Below are positions 35,377 to 44,514 of a DNA stretch of 64,000 bases, one piece after another. The position numbers and the translations under genes are program-made. How positions within the stretch are numbered: the first letter of the stretch is position 1; each line of letters starts with the position of its first letter. The notes below the pieces were generated by a model. It was not told where the DNA came from. It saw only the letters and a program-made list of their open reading frames with translations, and did no database searches. Source of the stretch: PNON01 sp964387025 (GTDB taxonomy: Bacteria; Chloroflexota; Anaerolineae; Anaerolineales; Anaerolineaceae); contig CAYLUZ010000009.1 in NCBI GenBank assembly GCA_964387025.1, positions 69,434-133,433 of the forward strand, given 5' to 3'.

Positions 35377-36366
35377 ATGCCAAGTTTGCCCCCTACCATT
35401 TATGATGTAGCAAGAGAAGCTGGCGTAAGTATTGCCACCGTTTCGAGAGTATTAAATTTCCCATTGCATGTAAAACCTAAAACCAGAACAGTTGTCATGA
35501 AGGCAATTGATCTGTTGGGGTATACTCCCAAAGCAGAATCTAGAGCCCGAGCTCTAAAAGAGACCAGACGAATTGGTGTCTTAATCCCATACTTTACAGT
35601 TCCGTCTTTTGTACAAAGATTACGGGGAATATCAACTGTGCTGAATCAGCACGATTATGAAATGGTTGTATATCCAGTTGATTCCAAGCCACGCGAAAAA
35701 AGTTATTTAGAGACCTTACCCATGAATAAAGCATTGGATGGTCTTATCATTGTATCCCAAGTGTTTGATTCCACGATTGCCCAAAGGCTTATAGACAATA
35801 AACTAGAAACGGTTGTAATTGAATTTAATGACTCGCACTTCACAACATTGGAAATCGATGATCAAGAAGGAGGGTCGATTGCTACGAAATTTCTTATTGA
35901 AAAAGGATATAAACGGATAGCGTTTATTGGAGGGCGGCAGCAACCCCTTTTTGGTGTAAACCCGATAATCAAAAGAATGTCTGGATATGCGAAAGTATTA
36001 AATGAATATAAAATATCGCTTCCAAAAGAATATTGTCAGGAATATGTCTTGAATCCCGCTCAATTATTGGAAGAATTAATACCTTTAGGTCTACCTTTAG
36101 CTATTTTTGCAGCTACTGATCTTCAAGCAATTACACTTTTGAAGGAAGCCCGAAAACTTGGGCTTCGAATTCCTCAGGATGTCGCAGTAATAGGATTTGA
36201 TGATATCGACATAGCTGAATATATCGGGTTGACAACGGTTCATCAGCCATTAGATGAATCCGGGAGGATTGGGGCAGAGTTATTGATTTCCAGGTTGACC
36301 GATCCCTCCCAAACCATCCAGCACATACAGTTACCGTTGAGCATTGTTGAAAGGGAGACAGTATAG
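35377..36366 (+). CDS. LacI-family transcriptional regulator (maltodextrin locus)
   Basis: A 329-residue regulator. The N-terminal helix-turn-helix and hinge read TIYDVAREAGVSIATVSRVLN, then a periplasmic-binding-protein-like effector domain (RIGVLIPYFTVPSF..., AVIGFDDIDIAEYIGLTTVHQP at the C-terminal end). It lies directly upstream of a maltose-type binding protein, two permeases and a GH57 amylase-type enzyme. It is therefore expected to control their expression in response to a malto-oligosaccharide. The start codon is ATG at 35377 with a weak ribosome site (TTGGA). Confidence 0.93.
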   Translation: MPSLPPTIYDVAREAGVSIATVSRVLNFPLHVKPKTRTVVMKAIDLLGYTPKAESRARALKETRRIGVLIPYFTVPSFVQRLRGISTVLNQHDYEMVVYPVDSKPREKSYLETLPMNKALDGLIIVSQVFDSTIAQRLIDNKLETVVIEFNDSHFTTLEIDDQEGGSIATKFLIEKGYKRIAFIGGRQQPLFGVNPIIKRMSGYAKVLNEYKISLPKEYCQEYVLNPAQLLEELIPLGLPLAIFAATDLQAITLLKEARKLGLRIPQDVAVIGFDDIDIAEYIGLTTVHQPLDESGRIGAELLISRLTDPSQTIQHIQLPLSIVERETV

Positions 36367-36467
36367 TGTTACTATAGATTCGCATGAGGAGGTGGTAAAG
36401 AAAAATTTCGTGTTGGTTGTAAACTAATTAAATCAAATAGATTAATTAATAAATTTTGGAGGAAGAA

Positions 36468-37778
36468 ATGAAACATTTGTGGAGAATTACCGCAATACTT
36501 GTACTGGCATCTATGATATTAGCTGCCTGTGCAACGCCAACCGCAGCTCCTGCTGCACCTGCAGCCCCGGCTCAACCAGCTGCTCCCGCAGCACCAGTCG
36601 CTACCGAAGTTCCTGCTGCTCCCGCAGCACCTGCCGCTGAACCAGTTACAATTGCCTTATGGACCAAAGAAGGTGAAGCAGATGGCGGCTTACAATATGT
36701 TCAGAGCCTTGCTGATGCCTTTACCGCCCTGAATCCGAATGTAACTTTTGAAGTGGTCAATAAAGAAGTTGAGACTTTGCGAGAAGATTTCCAGACTGCC
36801 AGCTTAGCAGGCAGCGCACCTGATCTATTATGGACCGTCAGTGATCATGCAGGTCCATTCACAACAGCTCAACTAATTCAACCTGTCGATAAACTCTTTG
36901 ATATGAGCAAGTATGTTGCCAGTGTGGAAATGAACAGCGCAACCTGGGCAGTTCCTATCTCTTCAGGCAATCACCTGATGCTGCTCTACAATAAATCACT
37001 TGTTCCGACCCCACCTGCCAATACAGACGAGTTTGTGTCAATGGCCAAGACTTTGACCGCTGGTGATGTGTATGGTTTTGCATACAATCAAACAGAACCC
37101 TTCTGGCTAATCCCCTGGTTGGGTGGTTTCAATGGTAAAGTTTTTGCCGATGATGGCGTCACCCCAACCCTAAACACTCCTGAAATGGTTGCAGCTCTGC
37201 AATTCATGTATGATATTAAATTCACTACTCCGATCATGCCCATGGAGAGCGATTACAACGGTGCTGATACTCTCTTTAAAGAAGGTAAAGCTGCCATGAT
37301 CATCAATGGAGACTGGTCGCTGGCTGGTTACAAAGAAGCCCTGGGTGATAATTTTGGAGTAGTAGCGATCCCCAAGGTTTCTGCTACTGGTACTATGCCT
37401 GCTCCTTACACTGCAGGAACTTACTTCATGATCCCAGTTGACCTTGAAGGCGCTAAACTAGATGTAGTCAAGCAGTTTGTTGAGTTCGCAACTAACCTTG
37501 AAAATCAAACAGCATTGGTTACAAAAATGGCTCGTTTACCAGGCCTGAAAGAAGCCCTAACGATCGATGCTATCACAACTGATCCTATCTTAAAAGCATC
37601 CTCCGAAGCAATGACCTTTGGAACTCCTCAGCCAACTGTAGTTGAAATGCGCTGTGTCTTTGATAGTTTGAAACCTGAGATGCTGGCCGTACTCGCATCC
37701 GCAGGTAACAAAACCCCAGCCGATGCAGCAGCATCAGCCCAAACCTCAGCTGAATCTTGTATATCCGCATTAGAATAG
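36468..37778 (+). CDS. Maltose/maltodextrin-type ABC substrate-binding lipoprotein
   Basis: About 436 residues from the ATG at 36468, with GGAGG eight bases upstream. The signal peptide ends in ILAACA (lipobox Cys near 22), then a ~35-residue Ala/Pro linker. The mature domain begins PVTIALWTKEGEADGG and has extracellular solute-binding family 1 features (NPNVTFEVVNKEVE, GKAAMIINGDWSLAGYKEALGD, YFMIPVD). It catches malto-oligosaccharides (by context) outside the membrane for the permeases downstream. It is separated from them by a strong hairpin. Confidence 0.9.
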   Translation: MKHLWRITAILVLASMILAACATPTAAPAAPAAPAQPAAPAAPVATEVPAAPAAPAAEPVTIALWTKEGEADGGLQYVQSLADAFTALNPNVTFEVVNKEVETLREDFQTASLAGSAPDLLWTVSDHAGPFTTAQLIQPVDKLFDMSKYVASVEMNSATWAVPISSGNHLMLLYNKSLVPTPPANTDEFVSMAKTLTAGDVYGFAYNQTEPFWLIPWLGGFNGKVFADDGVTPTLNTPEMVAALQFMYDIKFTTPIMPMESDYNGADTLFKEGKAAMIINGDWSLAGYKEALGDNFGVVAIPKVSATGTMPAPYTAGTYFMIPVDLEGAKLDVVKQFVEFATNLENQTALVTKMARLPGLKEALTIDAITTDPILKASSEAMTFGTPQPTVVEMRCVFDSLKPEMLAVLASAGNKTPADAAASAQTSAESCISALE

Positions 37779-37793
37779 TCCGTTCTGCTAAAT

Positions 37794-37823
37794 AGGAATC
37801 AGGGGAGAAATCCCCTGGTTCCT
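37794..37823 (+). promoter_or_regulatory. Intercistronic hairpin after the binding-protein gene
   Basis: A 13-bp stem with one G-U pair (37794-37806 with 37811-37823) closes a GAAA tetraloop, 15 bases after the binding-protein stop. No T-run follows, so it is more likely a processing/stability element or partial terminator. It would lower permease expression relative to the binding protein, like the malE-malF intergenic region in E. coli. Confidence 0.7.
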
Positions 37824-37874
37824 CATTATTAACCTATTACCCTGTTCTAACCGGGGAGAGGAGGGATTTGACTG

Positions 37875-38879
37875 ATGATTACGAATGCAGTCATTTTGAA
37901 GAGTCTGAATGAGGTTGGGACTACTGTACTCTATGTTCTTGCGGGTACATTGTTTATCGAAATTATTCTTTGGTTAATACTGGTTAAGACATTTAAATGG
38001 CGTTATGCGATGCCATTTATGCTTTTAACCCCGGCGATAATAGGTTTAGTATTTTTAGTGGTGTATCCATTGTTCTGGGAAGCAAATCTTTCCTTTATGA
38101 ACATGAGTTTAAAGCATTTTAAAGACCCAACGTATGTTGGTTTTGACAATTACATTAAGGTCTTCACAGAACCAGTATTGAAACAGATACATTTCTTCCC
38201 CTTACTGGGGAGGACAATTCTGTGGACATTTGTAAATATCGTTTTCCATGTAACTGGGGGTATGGTTTTAGCATTACTTCTTAATAGAAAAATGCGAGGT
38301 CGTGGAATTTACCGGATGTTATTGATCTTACCCTGGGCAGTTCCTCAGGTAATCGCTGTTTTAGTGTGGCGTGGTGAGTTCCATTACGAATTTGGTTTTA
38401 TAAATATCATACTAACAAATCTTGGCCTCGCACCGGTAGCATGGTTGAGTGAACCGGTTGCGAATTTTGTTGCCATGTGTATTACTAACATTTGGTTGGG
38501 GATTCCATTCATGATGGTAATATTGTTGGGTGGTTTGCAGAGTATTGCTGGAGATTATTATGAGGCAGCCGAGATGGATGGTGCAAATGCCTGGCAACAA
38601 TTCTGGCAAGTGACAGTTCCTTTGATGCAGCCTGTTGCCGGTCCTGCAATCATACTAGGGACGGTATGGACTTTTAACAATTTCAACGTGCCTTTCTTTA
38701 TCAACCAAAATGAACTGGAAACCTCTGATATCCTGGTGACAGGATTATTCCGTGCAGCTTTTCAATACAACCGATATAGTTTTGCAGCTGCTTTCGCTTT
38801 TGTGATTTTTGCTATTCTGGTTGTATATTCAGTCATGTACCTGAAATCAACAGGGGCGTTGAAAGGAGCTAAAGATTAA
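37875..38879 (+). CDS. Maltodextrin-type ABC permease (MalF-like)
   Basis: A 334-residue permease with about seven or eight membrane helices. The transmembrane core begins PFMLLTPAIIGLVFLVVYPLF. The coupling EAA loop is EAAEMDGANAWQQFWQVTVPLMQP. The upstream part (residues 1-45) holds an extra helix. It is followed two bases later by the MalG-like gene. The pair import malto-oligosaccharides with the binding protein; no dedicated ATPase is encoded here, so a shared MsmK/MalK-type ATPase elsewhere is needed. Confidence 0.92.
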   Translation: MITNAVILKSLNEVGTTVLYVLAGTLFIEIILWLILVKTFKWRYAMPFMLLTPAIIGLVFLVVYPLFWEANLSFMNMSLKHFKDPTYVGFDNYIKVFTEPVLKQIHFFPLLGRTILWTFVNIVFHVTGGMVLALLLNRKMRGRGIYRMLLILPWAVPQVIAVLVWRGEFHYEFGFINIILTNLGLAPVAWLSEPVANFVAMCITNIWLGIPFMMVILLGGLQSIAGDYYEAAEMDGANAWQQFWQVTVPLMQPVAGPAIILGTVWTFNNFNVPFFINQNELETSDILVTGLFRAAFQYNRYSFAAAFAFVIFAILVVYSVMYLKSTGALKGAKD

Positions 38880-38880
38880 T

Positions 38881-39780
38881 ATGGCTACAGTAACTCAACC
38901 CGCGAGAAAATTAAAACTCCAAAAGCGCTCATTTTTTCGGAGCGGCAGAGAAGATAGTCCATTTAAACGGATATTGATTCATGCCGCACTTTGCCTGGCA
39001 TGCTTGATTTCGATCTATCCTGTGACACGTATTTTGAGTGTTGCTCTTCGTCCGGGGAACCGATTACTTTCAGCAGATTTGGCTATCATACCTGTGGGAG
39101 CGACTCTAGAATCGTTCAGAATTGTACTGTTTGAAAAGGCATTCTTAAGTTGGATTTGGAACAGCTTAACAATAACAGTTGCAACATCCATTATTGGTGT
39201 TATTCTAGCCGCAACCTCTGCATATGCTTTTTCCCGGTACAAGTTTCCAGGGCGATCATTCGGATTGATCTTTCTATTGACAACACAAATGATCCCGGCA
39301 GTAATGCTATTAGTCCCAATCTACATTCTTGCCATCAAACTGGAACTCGTGGGCACTTACCGCGGATTAGTAATTGCTTATGCGGTGACAGCTATTCCAT
39401 TCAGCATATGGATACTGAAAGGTTATTACGACACTATCCCTATTGATTTGGAAGAAGCTGCCAGACTTGATGGTTGTTCAGAGTTGGAAGCATTCACGAA
39501 GATCTTGCTACCTTTATCTACTCCTGCTTTGGCGATCGTTTTCTTATTCAATTTCACTACTGCCTGGAATGATTACCTGTTAGCCAGAGTAATTCTAGGG
39601 TCAAAAGAGACTTTGTTAACATGGCCATTAGGGCTTCAAAGACTGCAAGGCCAATTCCTGACACAATGGGGACAGTTCTCTGCAGCTTCTGTCCTTGTTG
39701 CCATTCCAGTGATGGTCCTTTTCCTATACACATCCAAGTATTTGATCTCAGGATTAACATTGGGCAGTGTCAAGGGATAA
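38881..39780 (+). CDS. Maltodextrin-type ABC permease (MalG-like)
   Basis: A 299-residue partner permease. The first helix is HAALCLACLISIYPVTRILSVAL, the EAA loop EEAARLDGCSELEAFTKILLPLS and the end YTSKYLISGLTLGSVKG, which is typical of MalG-type proteins. The ATG at 38881 directly follows the upstream stop. A hairpin follows the gene. Confidence 0.93.
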   Translation: MATVTQPARKLKLQKRSFFRSGREDSPFKRILIHAALCLACLISIYPVTRILSVALRPGNRLLSADLAIIPVGATLESFRIVLFEKAFLSWIWNSLTITVATSIIGVILAATSAYAFSRYKFPGRSFGLIFLLTTQMIPAVMLLVPIYILAIKLELVGTYRGLVIAYAVTAIPFSIWILKGYYDTIPIDLEEAARLDGCSELEAFTKILLPLSTPALAIVFLFNFTTAWNDYLLARVILGSKETLLTWPLGLQRLQGQFLTQWGQFSAASVLVAIPVMVLFLYTSKYLISGLTLGSVKG

Positions 39781-39803
39781 AAATGTGGTTTTGCACAATA
39801 ATT

Positions 39804-39833
39804 AACCCCGTTTTCATTTATGAGAATGGGGTT
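39804..39833 (+). terminator. Hairpin between the permeases and the GH57 gene
   Basis: A 12-bp stem with two G-U pairs (39804-39815 with 39822-39833) and a 6-base loop, followed by TACTTTT. It is likely an intrinsic or partial terminator before the GH57 gene. Confidence 0.65.
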
Positions 39834-39876
39834 TACTTTTCCAGTTACCAATGATCGAAATCAATAGGAGAAAGAA

Positions 39877-42800
39877 ATGAATAGGATTATTAGATTAATT
39901 GGTATTCTGGTAATTATTGTTTTAATATTACCTGCGTGTGGGGATAAAGCTGCCCCGTCTATAAATGCAGTTGTGCCGTCTCCTGATGTAGAACCGGTAC
40001 CTAACCCAGACTTATTGTATTTAAATATCACATGGCATCAACACCAGCCTCTTTATTATAAAGATGTTAATGGGTACTATACACGTCCCTGGGTTAGAGT
40101 CCATGCAACAAAAGACTATTATGATATGGCATCCATACTGCAGAAATACCCCAAAGTCCACTTAACTATAAATATGACCCCGGTGCTCATCAAACAGCTG
40201 GATGATTTCGTGGATAATGGCGCGAAAGATTATTATTGGGTACTATCTGAGATACCAGCCAATAAATTGACGGACGAAGAAAAAAAATTTATTTTGACTC
40301 GATTCTTCGATGCAAATTGGACGAACATGGTTAGCCGGTTCCCAAGATATAAAGAGTTGCTTGATCTCCGTGGTGGAACTGATAATCAATCAATATTAAC
40401 CGCCTTAACTAAATTTACAGACCAGGATTATCGTGACCTTCAAATTTGGTTCAACCTAGCGTGGTTCGATCCGACCTGGCTGGAAAAAGATCCCTTGAAT
40501 GCACTTGTTACGAAAGGAAGAACTTTTAGCGAACAGGATAAGGTAGTTGTGTTTGAAAAAGTTCGCGAAGTGATGAGCCAGGTTATTCCAATACACAAAC
40601 AGCTTCAGGAGTCCGGGCAGATTCAAGTCATCACTACACCATATGCGCATCCGATCCTGCCGCTCATTTTTAATAGCAATATTGCTGCAGTTGGTAATCC
40701 AGCGGCAGAACTGCCGAATAGATTCTCATGGCCAAATGATGCAATCGCACATTTGACGAAAAGTGTTGAGATCTATCAAGAACATTTTGGTAAAGATCCG
40801 GTTGGATTGTGGCCAGGTGAAGGAGCAGTTTCTGAAGATATTATTTCCCTGGTTGCCAATGCAGGTTATCAATTCATGGAAACAGGCGAACCTGTTTTAG
40901 CCCAATCATTAGGGATTGGCTCATTTACCCGTAGTTCGGATGAAACTGTTCAAGAAGCAGACAAATTGTATCGCCCTTATTATGTTGGCACCAAAGAAGG
41001 ACAACAAGTAGCAATCTTTTTCCGCGATTGGACACTTTCTGATAAGTTAGGCTTTACTTATTCACAAACACTTGGGGAAGAAGCCGCTGTAGATTTGATG
41101 CAGCGATTGGAAAATATTCGAGCACAGCTCAAAAAAGAAAATGCACAAGGACCACATATAGTTAGCATTATCCTGGATGGTGAAAACGCCTGGGAAAATT
41201 ACCCTAATGATGGCAACGAATTCTTGAATGCTATGTATCAAATGCTTAATAAGAGCGAAACGATTAAAACTGTTACTCCTTCGGAGTATTTGGCATTGTT
41301 CCCCGAACAGGCACAATTAGACATGCTTTTCCCCGGGGCATGGTTCAGCCCGAACTTTGATACCTGGATCGGTGAGCCAGAAGAAACTCAAGCCTGGAAT
41401 TATTTAGGCAAGGTACGGGAATATTTAGCTAAATATGATGTTTCCAAAAAGCGGGTAGCTTCGGCAGAAGCAATTGCCAACGCCCAAGACTTTATGTACC
41501 TTGCAGAAGGATCTGATTGGTTCTGGTGGTACGGTTCAGATCAAGATTCCGGGGTAGATGAATATTTTGATACCGGATTCAGGGCATTATTAGCAAAGGT
41601 ATATGAGTCTCTTGGAGACCCGGTACCCACATTTGTGAACGTTCCCATAATTCCGAAGAAAATCGAACAGCCGAAGAAAGCATTTTCTGGGCCAGGAACA
41701 CCGGTAATTGATGGAACAATTAAAGATGGGGAGTGGGATTCTGCAGCAGAATATCCCGCAAAAAATAACTCTCCAGCCACCGGATTTGTTTACACCATGG
41801 ATTCCAATAATATCTACGTAAATCTTGAATTGGGTGAGAAACTCGCAATTAAAGAACGGGTTGGAATTTATTTAAATGTTCCCGGATCAAAGGAAATCTA
41901 TCCATTTGCCAGGGAAAATGAACCACCCGAAGGTGTGTTATTAGGCATAGCTGCAACTCATCTTTTCGAGTGGGATGGCAGCCAGGTTACAAAATATAAT
42001 GCGTCCGCATCAGGTTGGGTTCCACAGGGAAAAACAGGCGAGGGTTTTGTCGGTACGGATGTTTTTGAAATGGCAATACCATTATCTGCACTGGGTGACC
42101 TGGCTTCTGGCGATGATATTCGGATGGTTGTGGCTGTGCAACCTGCTAATGAGATTTTACCTCTGACAGGTCCAGCTCAAATTGTTATACCGGATCTAGG
42201 CTTATCCACTTTGTTATTAGAGGTTGATGACCCAAGTGGGGATGATCATGGTCCAGGTAGCTATATTTATCCTGCGGACCCAGTGTTCTCAAAACAGAAT
42301 TTTGATATTGAAAAGTTCAGTGTTTTCCTGGATGAAAAAAACGTGATCTTTAATTTCAAGTTTTTTGGCGCTGTACCAAACCCCTGGGGTTCAGGTAGTA
42401 ATTTATCTTTACAGTCACTGGATGTCTATATTGATAAAGATCCGGGAAAGGGGACAGGCAACCGTTTATTACTACCAGGTCGTAACGCGGCTTTAGCTTC
42501 AGGGAATGGATGGGAGTATGCGATTTGGGTAGAAGGTTGGACGCCCGGTATATATGCACCTGATGCGACAACTGGTGATCCGAAACAATTGAATACATCA
42601 TTTAAACTCATTGTTGACCCGGCAGCTCAAACTGTTACAGTACGAGTCCCGAGAGAAGCTCTTGGTGATGGAGATCCATCTGAATGGGGCTATGTCGCAG
42701 CGGTGATGAGTCAGGATGGGTTTCCATCCACAGGTGTATGGCGAGTGCGGGATGTACAGGCAACCGCAGTACAATGGAAATTTGGTGGCGCACCGGACGA

Positions 42801-42954
42801 TGTGAACCATACCCGGATCATCGATTTGGCTTGGCCGGTGGATGGTACGGTTACTCAGGAAGAAATTCTCTCTCAGTATAATTCATCCAAATTACCACTG
42901 GATCAACTCACACCAAATGATTTTGCACAACTTGAAATGCTTCGAGTGAAATAA
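39877..42954 (+). CDS. Secreted GH57 amylopullulanase-type lipoprotein with C-terminal glucodextranase-like domain
   Basis: A 1025-residue surface lipoprotein (lipobox ILPAC, Cys near 21). Residues about 45-500 form the GH57 domain: WHQHQPLYYKD near the start, nucleophile E315 in LWPGEGAVSE and acid/base D434 in ILDGENAWE. About 600-780 is a beta-sandwich domain (PVIDGTIKDGEWDSAAEYP; CBM9/DOMON-like). About 795-1025 resembles the glucodextranase C-terminal module (SLDVYIDKDPGKGTGNRLLLPGR, EYAIWVEGW). It should hydrolyse alpha-glucans outside the cell, feeding the maltodextrin importer. Exact linkage specificity is not set by sequence. Confidence 0.88.
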   Translation: MNRIIRLIGILVIIVLILPACGDKAAPSINAVVPSPDVEPVPNPDLLYLNITWHQHQPLYYKDVNGYYTRPWVRVHATKDYYDMASILQKYPKVHLTINMTPVLIKQLDDFVDNGAKDYYWVLSEIPANKLTDEEKKFILTRFFDANWTNMVSRFPRYKELLDLRGGTDNQSILTALTKFTDQDYRDLQIWFNLAWFDPTWLEKDPLNALVTKGRTFSEQDKVVVFEKVREVMSQVIPIHKQLQESGQIQVITTPYAHPILPLIFNSNIAAVGNPAAELPNRFSWPNDAIAHLTKSVEIYQEHFGKDPVGLWPGEGAVSEDIISLVANAGYQFMETGEPVLAQSLGIGSFTRSSDETVQEADKLYRPYYVGTKEGQQVAIFFRDWTLSDKLGFTYSQTLGEEAAVDLMQRLENIRAQLKKENAQGPHIVSIILDGENAWENYPNDGNEFLNAMYQMLNKSETIKTVTPSEYLALFPEQAQLDMLFPGAWFSPNFDTWIGEPEETQAWNYLGKVREYLAKYDVSKKRVASAEAIANAQDFMYLAEGSDWFWWYGSDQDSGVDEYFDTGFRALLAKVYESLGDPVPTFVNVPIIPKKIEQPKKAFSGPGTPVIDGTIKDGEWDSAAEYPAKNNSPATGFVYTMDSNNIYVNLELGEKLAIKERVGIYLNVPGSKEIYPFARENEPPEGVLLGIAATHLFEWDGSQVTKYNASASGWVPQGKTGEGFVGTDVFEMAIPLSALGDLASGDDIRMVVAVQPANEILPLTGPAQIVIPDLGLSTLLLEVDDPSGDDHGPGSYIYPADPVFSKQNFDIEKFSVFLDEKNVIFNFKFFGAVPNPWGSGSNLSLQSLDVYIDKDPGKGTGNRLLLPGRNAALASGNGWEYAIWVEGWTPGIYAPDATTGDPKQLNTSFKLIVDPAAQTVTVRVPREALGDGDPSEWGYVAAVMSQDGFPSTGVWRVRDVQATAVQWKFGGAPDDVNHTRIIDLAWPVDGTVTQEEILSQYNSSKLPLDQLTPNDFAQLEMLRVK

Positions 42955-43039
42955 GCGATTTTAGGATTGGTATAAAAATATTTGTACTGAAATGAGTATC
43001 TACTCCCTTAATTATGACAGGTAGAGGTGTATATTCGTG

Positions 43040-43069
43040 TTGTCTGACATATTGACGGTTGTCAGACAA
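43040..43069. promoter_or_regulatory. Two FadR/GntR-type operator-like sites around a -35 box
   Basis: TTGTCTGACAT (43040-43050) and TTGTCAGACAA (43059-43069) fit the FadR-subfamily consensus TNGTNNNACNA; the second is a perfect palindrome. Centres are 19 bases apart and flank TTGACG of the promoter, which suits cooperative repression. No GntR gene is encoded in this window. Confidence 0.65.
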
Positions 43070-43080
43070 TCTCTTATAAT
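43052..43080 (+). promoter_or_regulatory. Promoter of the OFA-type transporter
   Basis: TTGACG (43052-43057), a 17-base spacer, then TATAAT (43075-43080), about 77 bases upstream of the start codon at 43157. Confidence 0.8.
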
Positions 43081-43156
43081 CTCTGAGCTTTTGAAAAGGA
43101 AACTATAGTTCCGAAATTAAATCTCATCTTATTTTTGAAAGGTAGAATACTCAATA

Positions 43157-44443
43157 ATGACGATCAGCAACGTAACATCACAAGAAACAACGAAGAATCC
43201 GGGTTGGATTGTGACGGCAGCTGGTACTGCAGCGCTGTTGGCACTCGGTGTATTATATGCATGGAGTGTTTTCAAGGCGAATATCCCTGCTGAATGGGGA
43301 TGGGCAGATTCTCAAAAATCACTGCCATACTCTGTAGCATGTGTTGTCTTTTCAATAATGACCATGGTCGGTGCAAGATTATTAGGTAAGTATGGGCCAA
43401 GAGTGGTCGTGACTATTGGCGGAATCTTAGCTGGTGTTGGAGTCATTCTATCCAGTTTATCCACTTCCCCATGGATATTTACATTCACTTTCGGGGTTCT
43501 ACTGGGTTCAGGTATTGGTTTTGTGTACGCTTCTGCCAGCCCGGCAGCACTGCGATGGTTCCCTGCATCAAAAACGGGCCTGATCTCTGGCATAGTGGTA
43601 GCTGGATTTGGGATGGGTAGTGCCTGGGTTGCTCCCCTTGCTCGAACACTGATCAAATCCATCGGTTTACAGACAACCATGCTGTATATGGGTATTGGAA
43701 TGTTAATTGTTGTTGTAGCTTTTGCACAACTACTTAAATTTCCACCTGCTGGGTATATCCCCGCCGGAAGCACTCCTGCAAAATCTGCAGCATCAAATAA
43801 AACAGATTTCAGCACTGGTGAAACAGCCCGCACTTGGCAGTTCTACCTGATTTGGATCGCTTTTGCGTTTGGGTCCGGAGCTGGTTTGATGGTTATCGGT
43901 AACCTGGCTTCCATTGTTAAAGACCAGGTTGGTTTACCGGCTATCAGCGCAATAGCTGTTTCAGCATTGGCTATTGGAAATGGCGGCGGCCGGGTCCTTT
44001 ATGGAATGTTATCCGATAAATTTGGTCGAAAAGTAATGCTAACAACTGCGTTTATATTACAGGCACTGCTAGTATTCGTGATGTCAATCACCGTCCAGGG
44101 TTCATCATTGGCGAATGTAACGGTTTTGATCATCCTTGTCGTTCTTGTGGGAGCAAACTATGGTGCAAACCTGGCTGTTTTCCCTGCCATTACAAAGGAT
44201 TATTTTGGCCCCAAGAATTTTGCCATGAATTACGGCATCGTTTATACGGCCTGGGGTTTGGGTGGATTTATGCTTTCCCAATTGGCGAGTGCCATAAAAG
44301 ACGCAACTGGCAGTTTTACAAATGCATACTATTTGTCTTCCGTGATGCTTATTGTCGCTGCAATATTAATGGTAATCCTAAAGACACCTCAACCTGAGGT
44401 TGAGGTTAAGCTAACACCAAATATTGAATTGGCTGCTGATTAA
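43157..44443 (+). CDS. Oxalate/formate antiporter-family MFS transporter
   Basis: A 428-residue major-facilitator protein with 12 helices. OFA-family landmarks are GVLYAWSVFKANIPAEWGW near 25-45, GFVYASASPAALRWFPASKTGLISGIVVAGFG, then the second-half GNGGGRVLYGMLSDKFGRK. The family includes oxalate:formate antiporters but also monocarboxylate (lactate/pyruvate-type) carriers. The substrate cannot be set here. It stands alone between an operator-bearing promoter and a long terminator. Confidence 0.88.
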   Translation: MTISNVTSQETTKNPGWIVTAAGTAALLALGVLYAWSVFKANIPAEWGWADSQKSLPYSVACVVFSIMTMVGARLLGKYGPRVVVTIGGILAGVGVILSSLSTSPWIFTFTFGVLLGSGIGFVYASASPAALRWFPASKTGLISGIVVAGFGMGSAWVAPLARTLIKSIGLQTTMLYMGIGMLIVVVAFAQLLKFPPAGYIPAGSTPAKSAASNKTDFSTGETARTWQFYLIWIAFAFGSGAGLMVIGNLASIVKDQVGLPAISAIAVSALAIGNGGGRVLYGMLSDKFGRKVMLTTAFILQALLVFVMSITVQGSSLANVTVLIILVVLVGANYGANLAVFPAITKDYFGPKNFAMNYGIVYTAWGLGGFMLSQLASAIKDATGSFTNAYYLSSVMLIVAAILMVILKTPQPEVEVKLTPNIELAAD

Positions 44444-44461
44444 TCAACATATCAAGGAATG

Positions 44462-44499
44462 AATAAAGCTGTCCCGAATATTTTCGGGACAGCTTTATT
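44462..44499. terminator. Bidirectional terminator between the OFA transporter and the transaldolase
   Basis: A perfect 17-bp stem (44462-44478 with 44483-44499) closes a TATT loop, with T-runs at both ends. It terminates both the plus-strand transporter and the minus-strand sugar operon. Confidence 0.92.
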
Positions 44500-44514
44500 T
44501 TTTTAACAAATATA

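Noticed and set aside
36520..36660. Ala/Pro-rich DNA repeat
   Set aside because: It encodes the flexible linker after the lipoprotein cysteine and is also seen in the second binding protein at about 53,830-53,890; it is not a CRISPR or mobile repeat.
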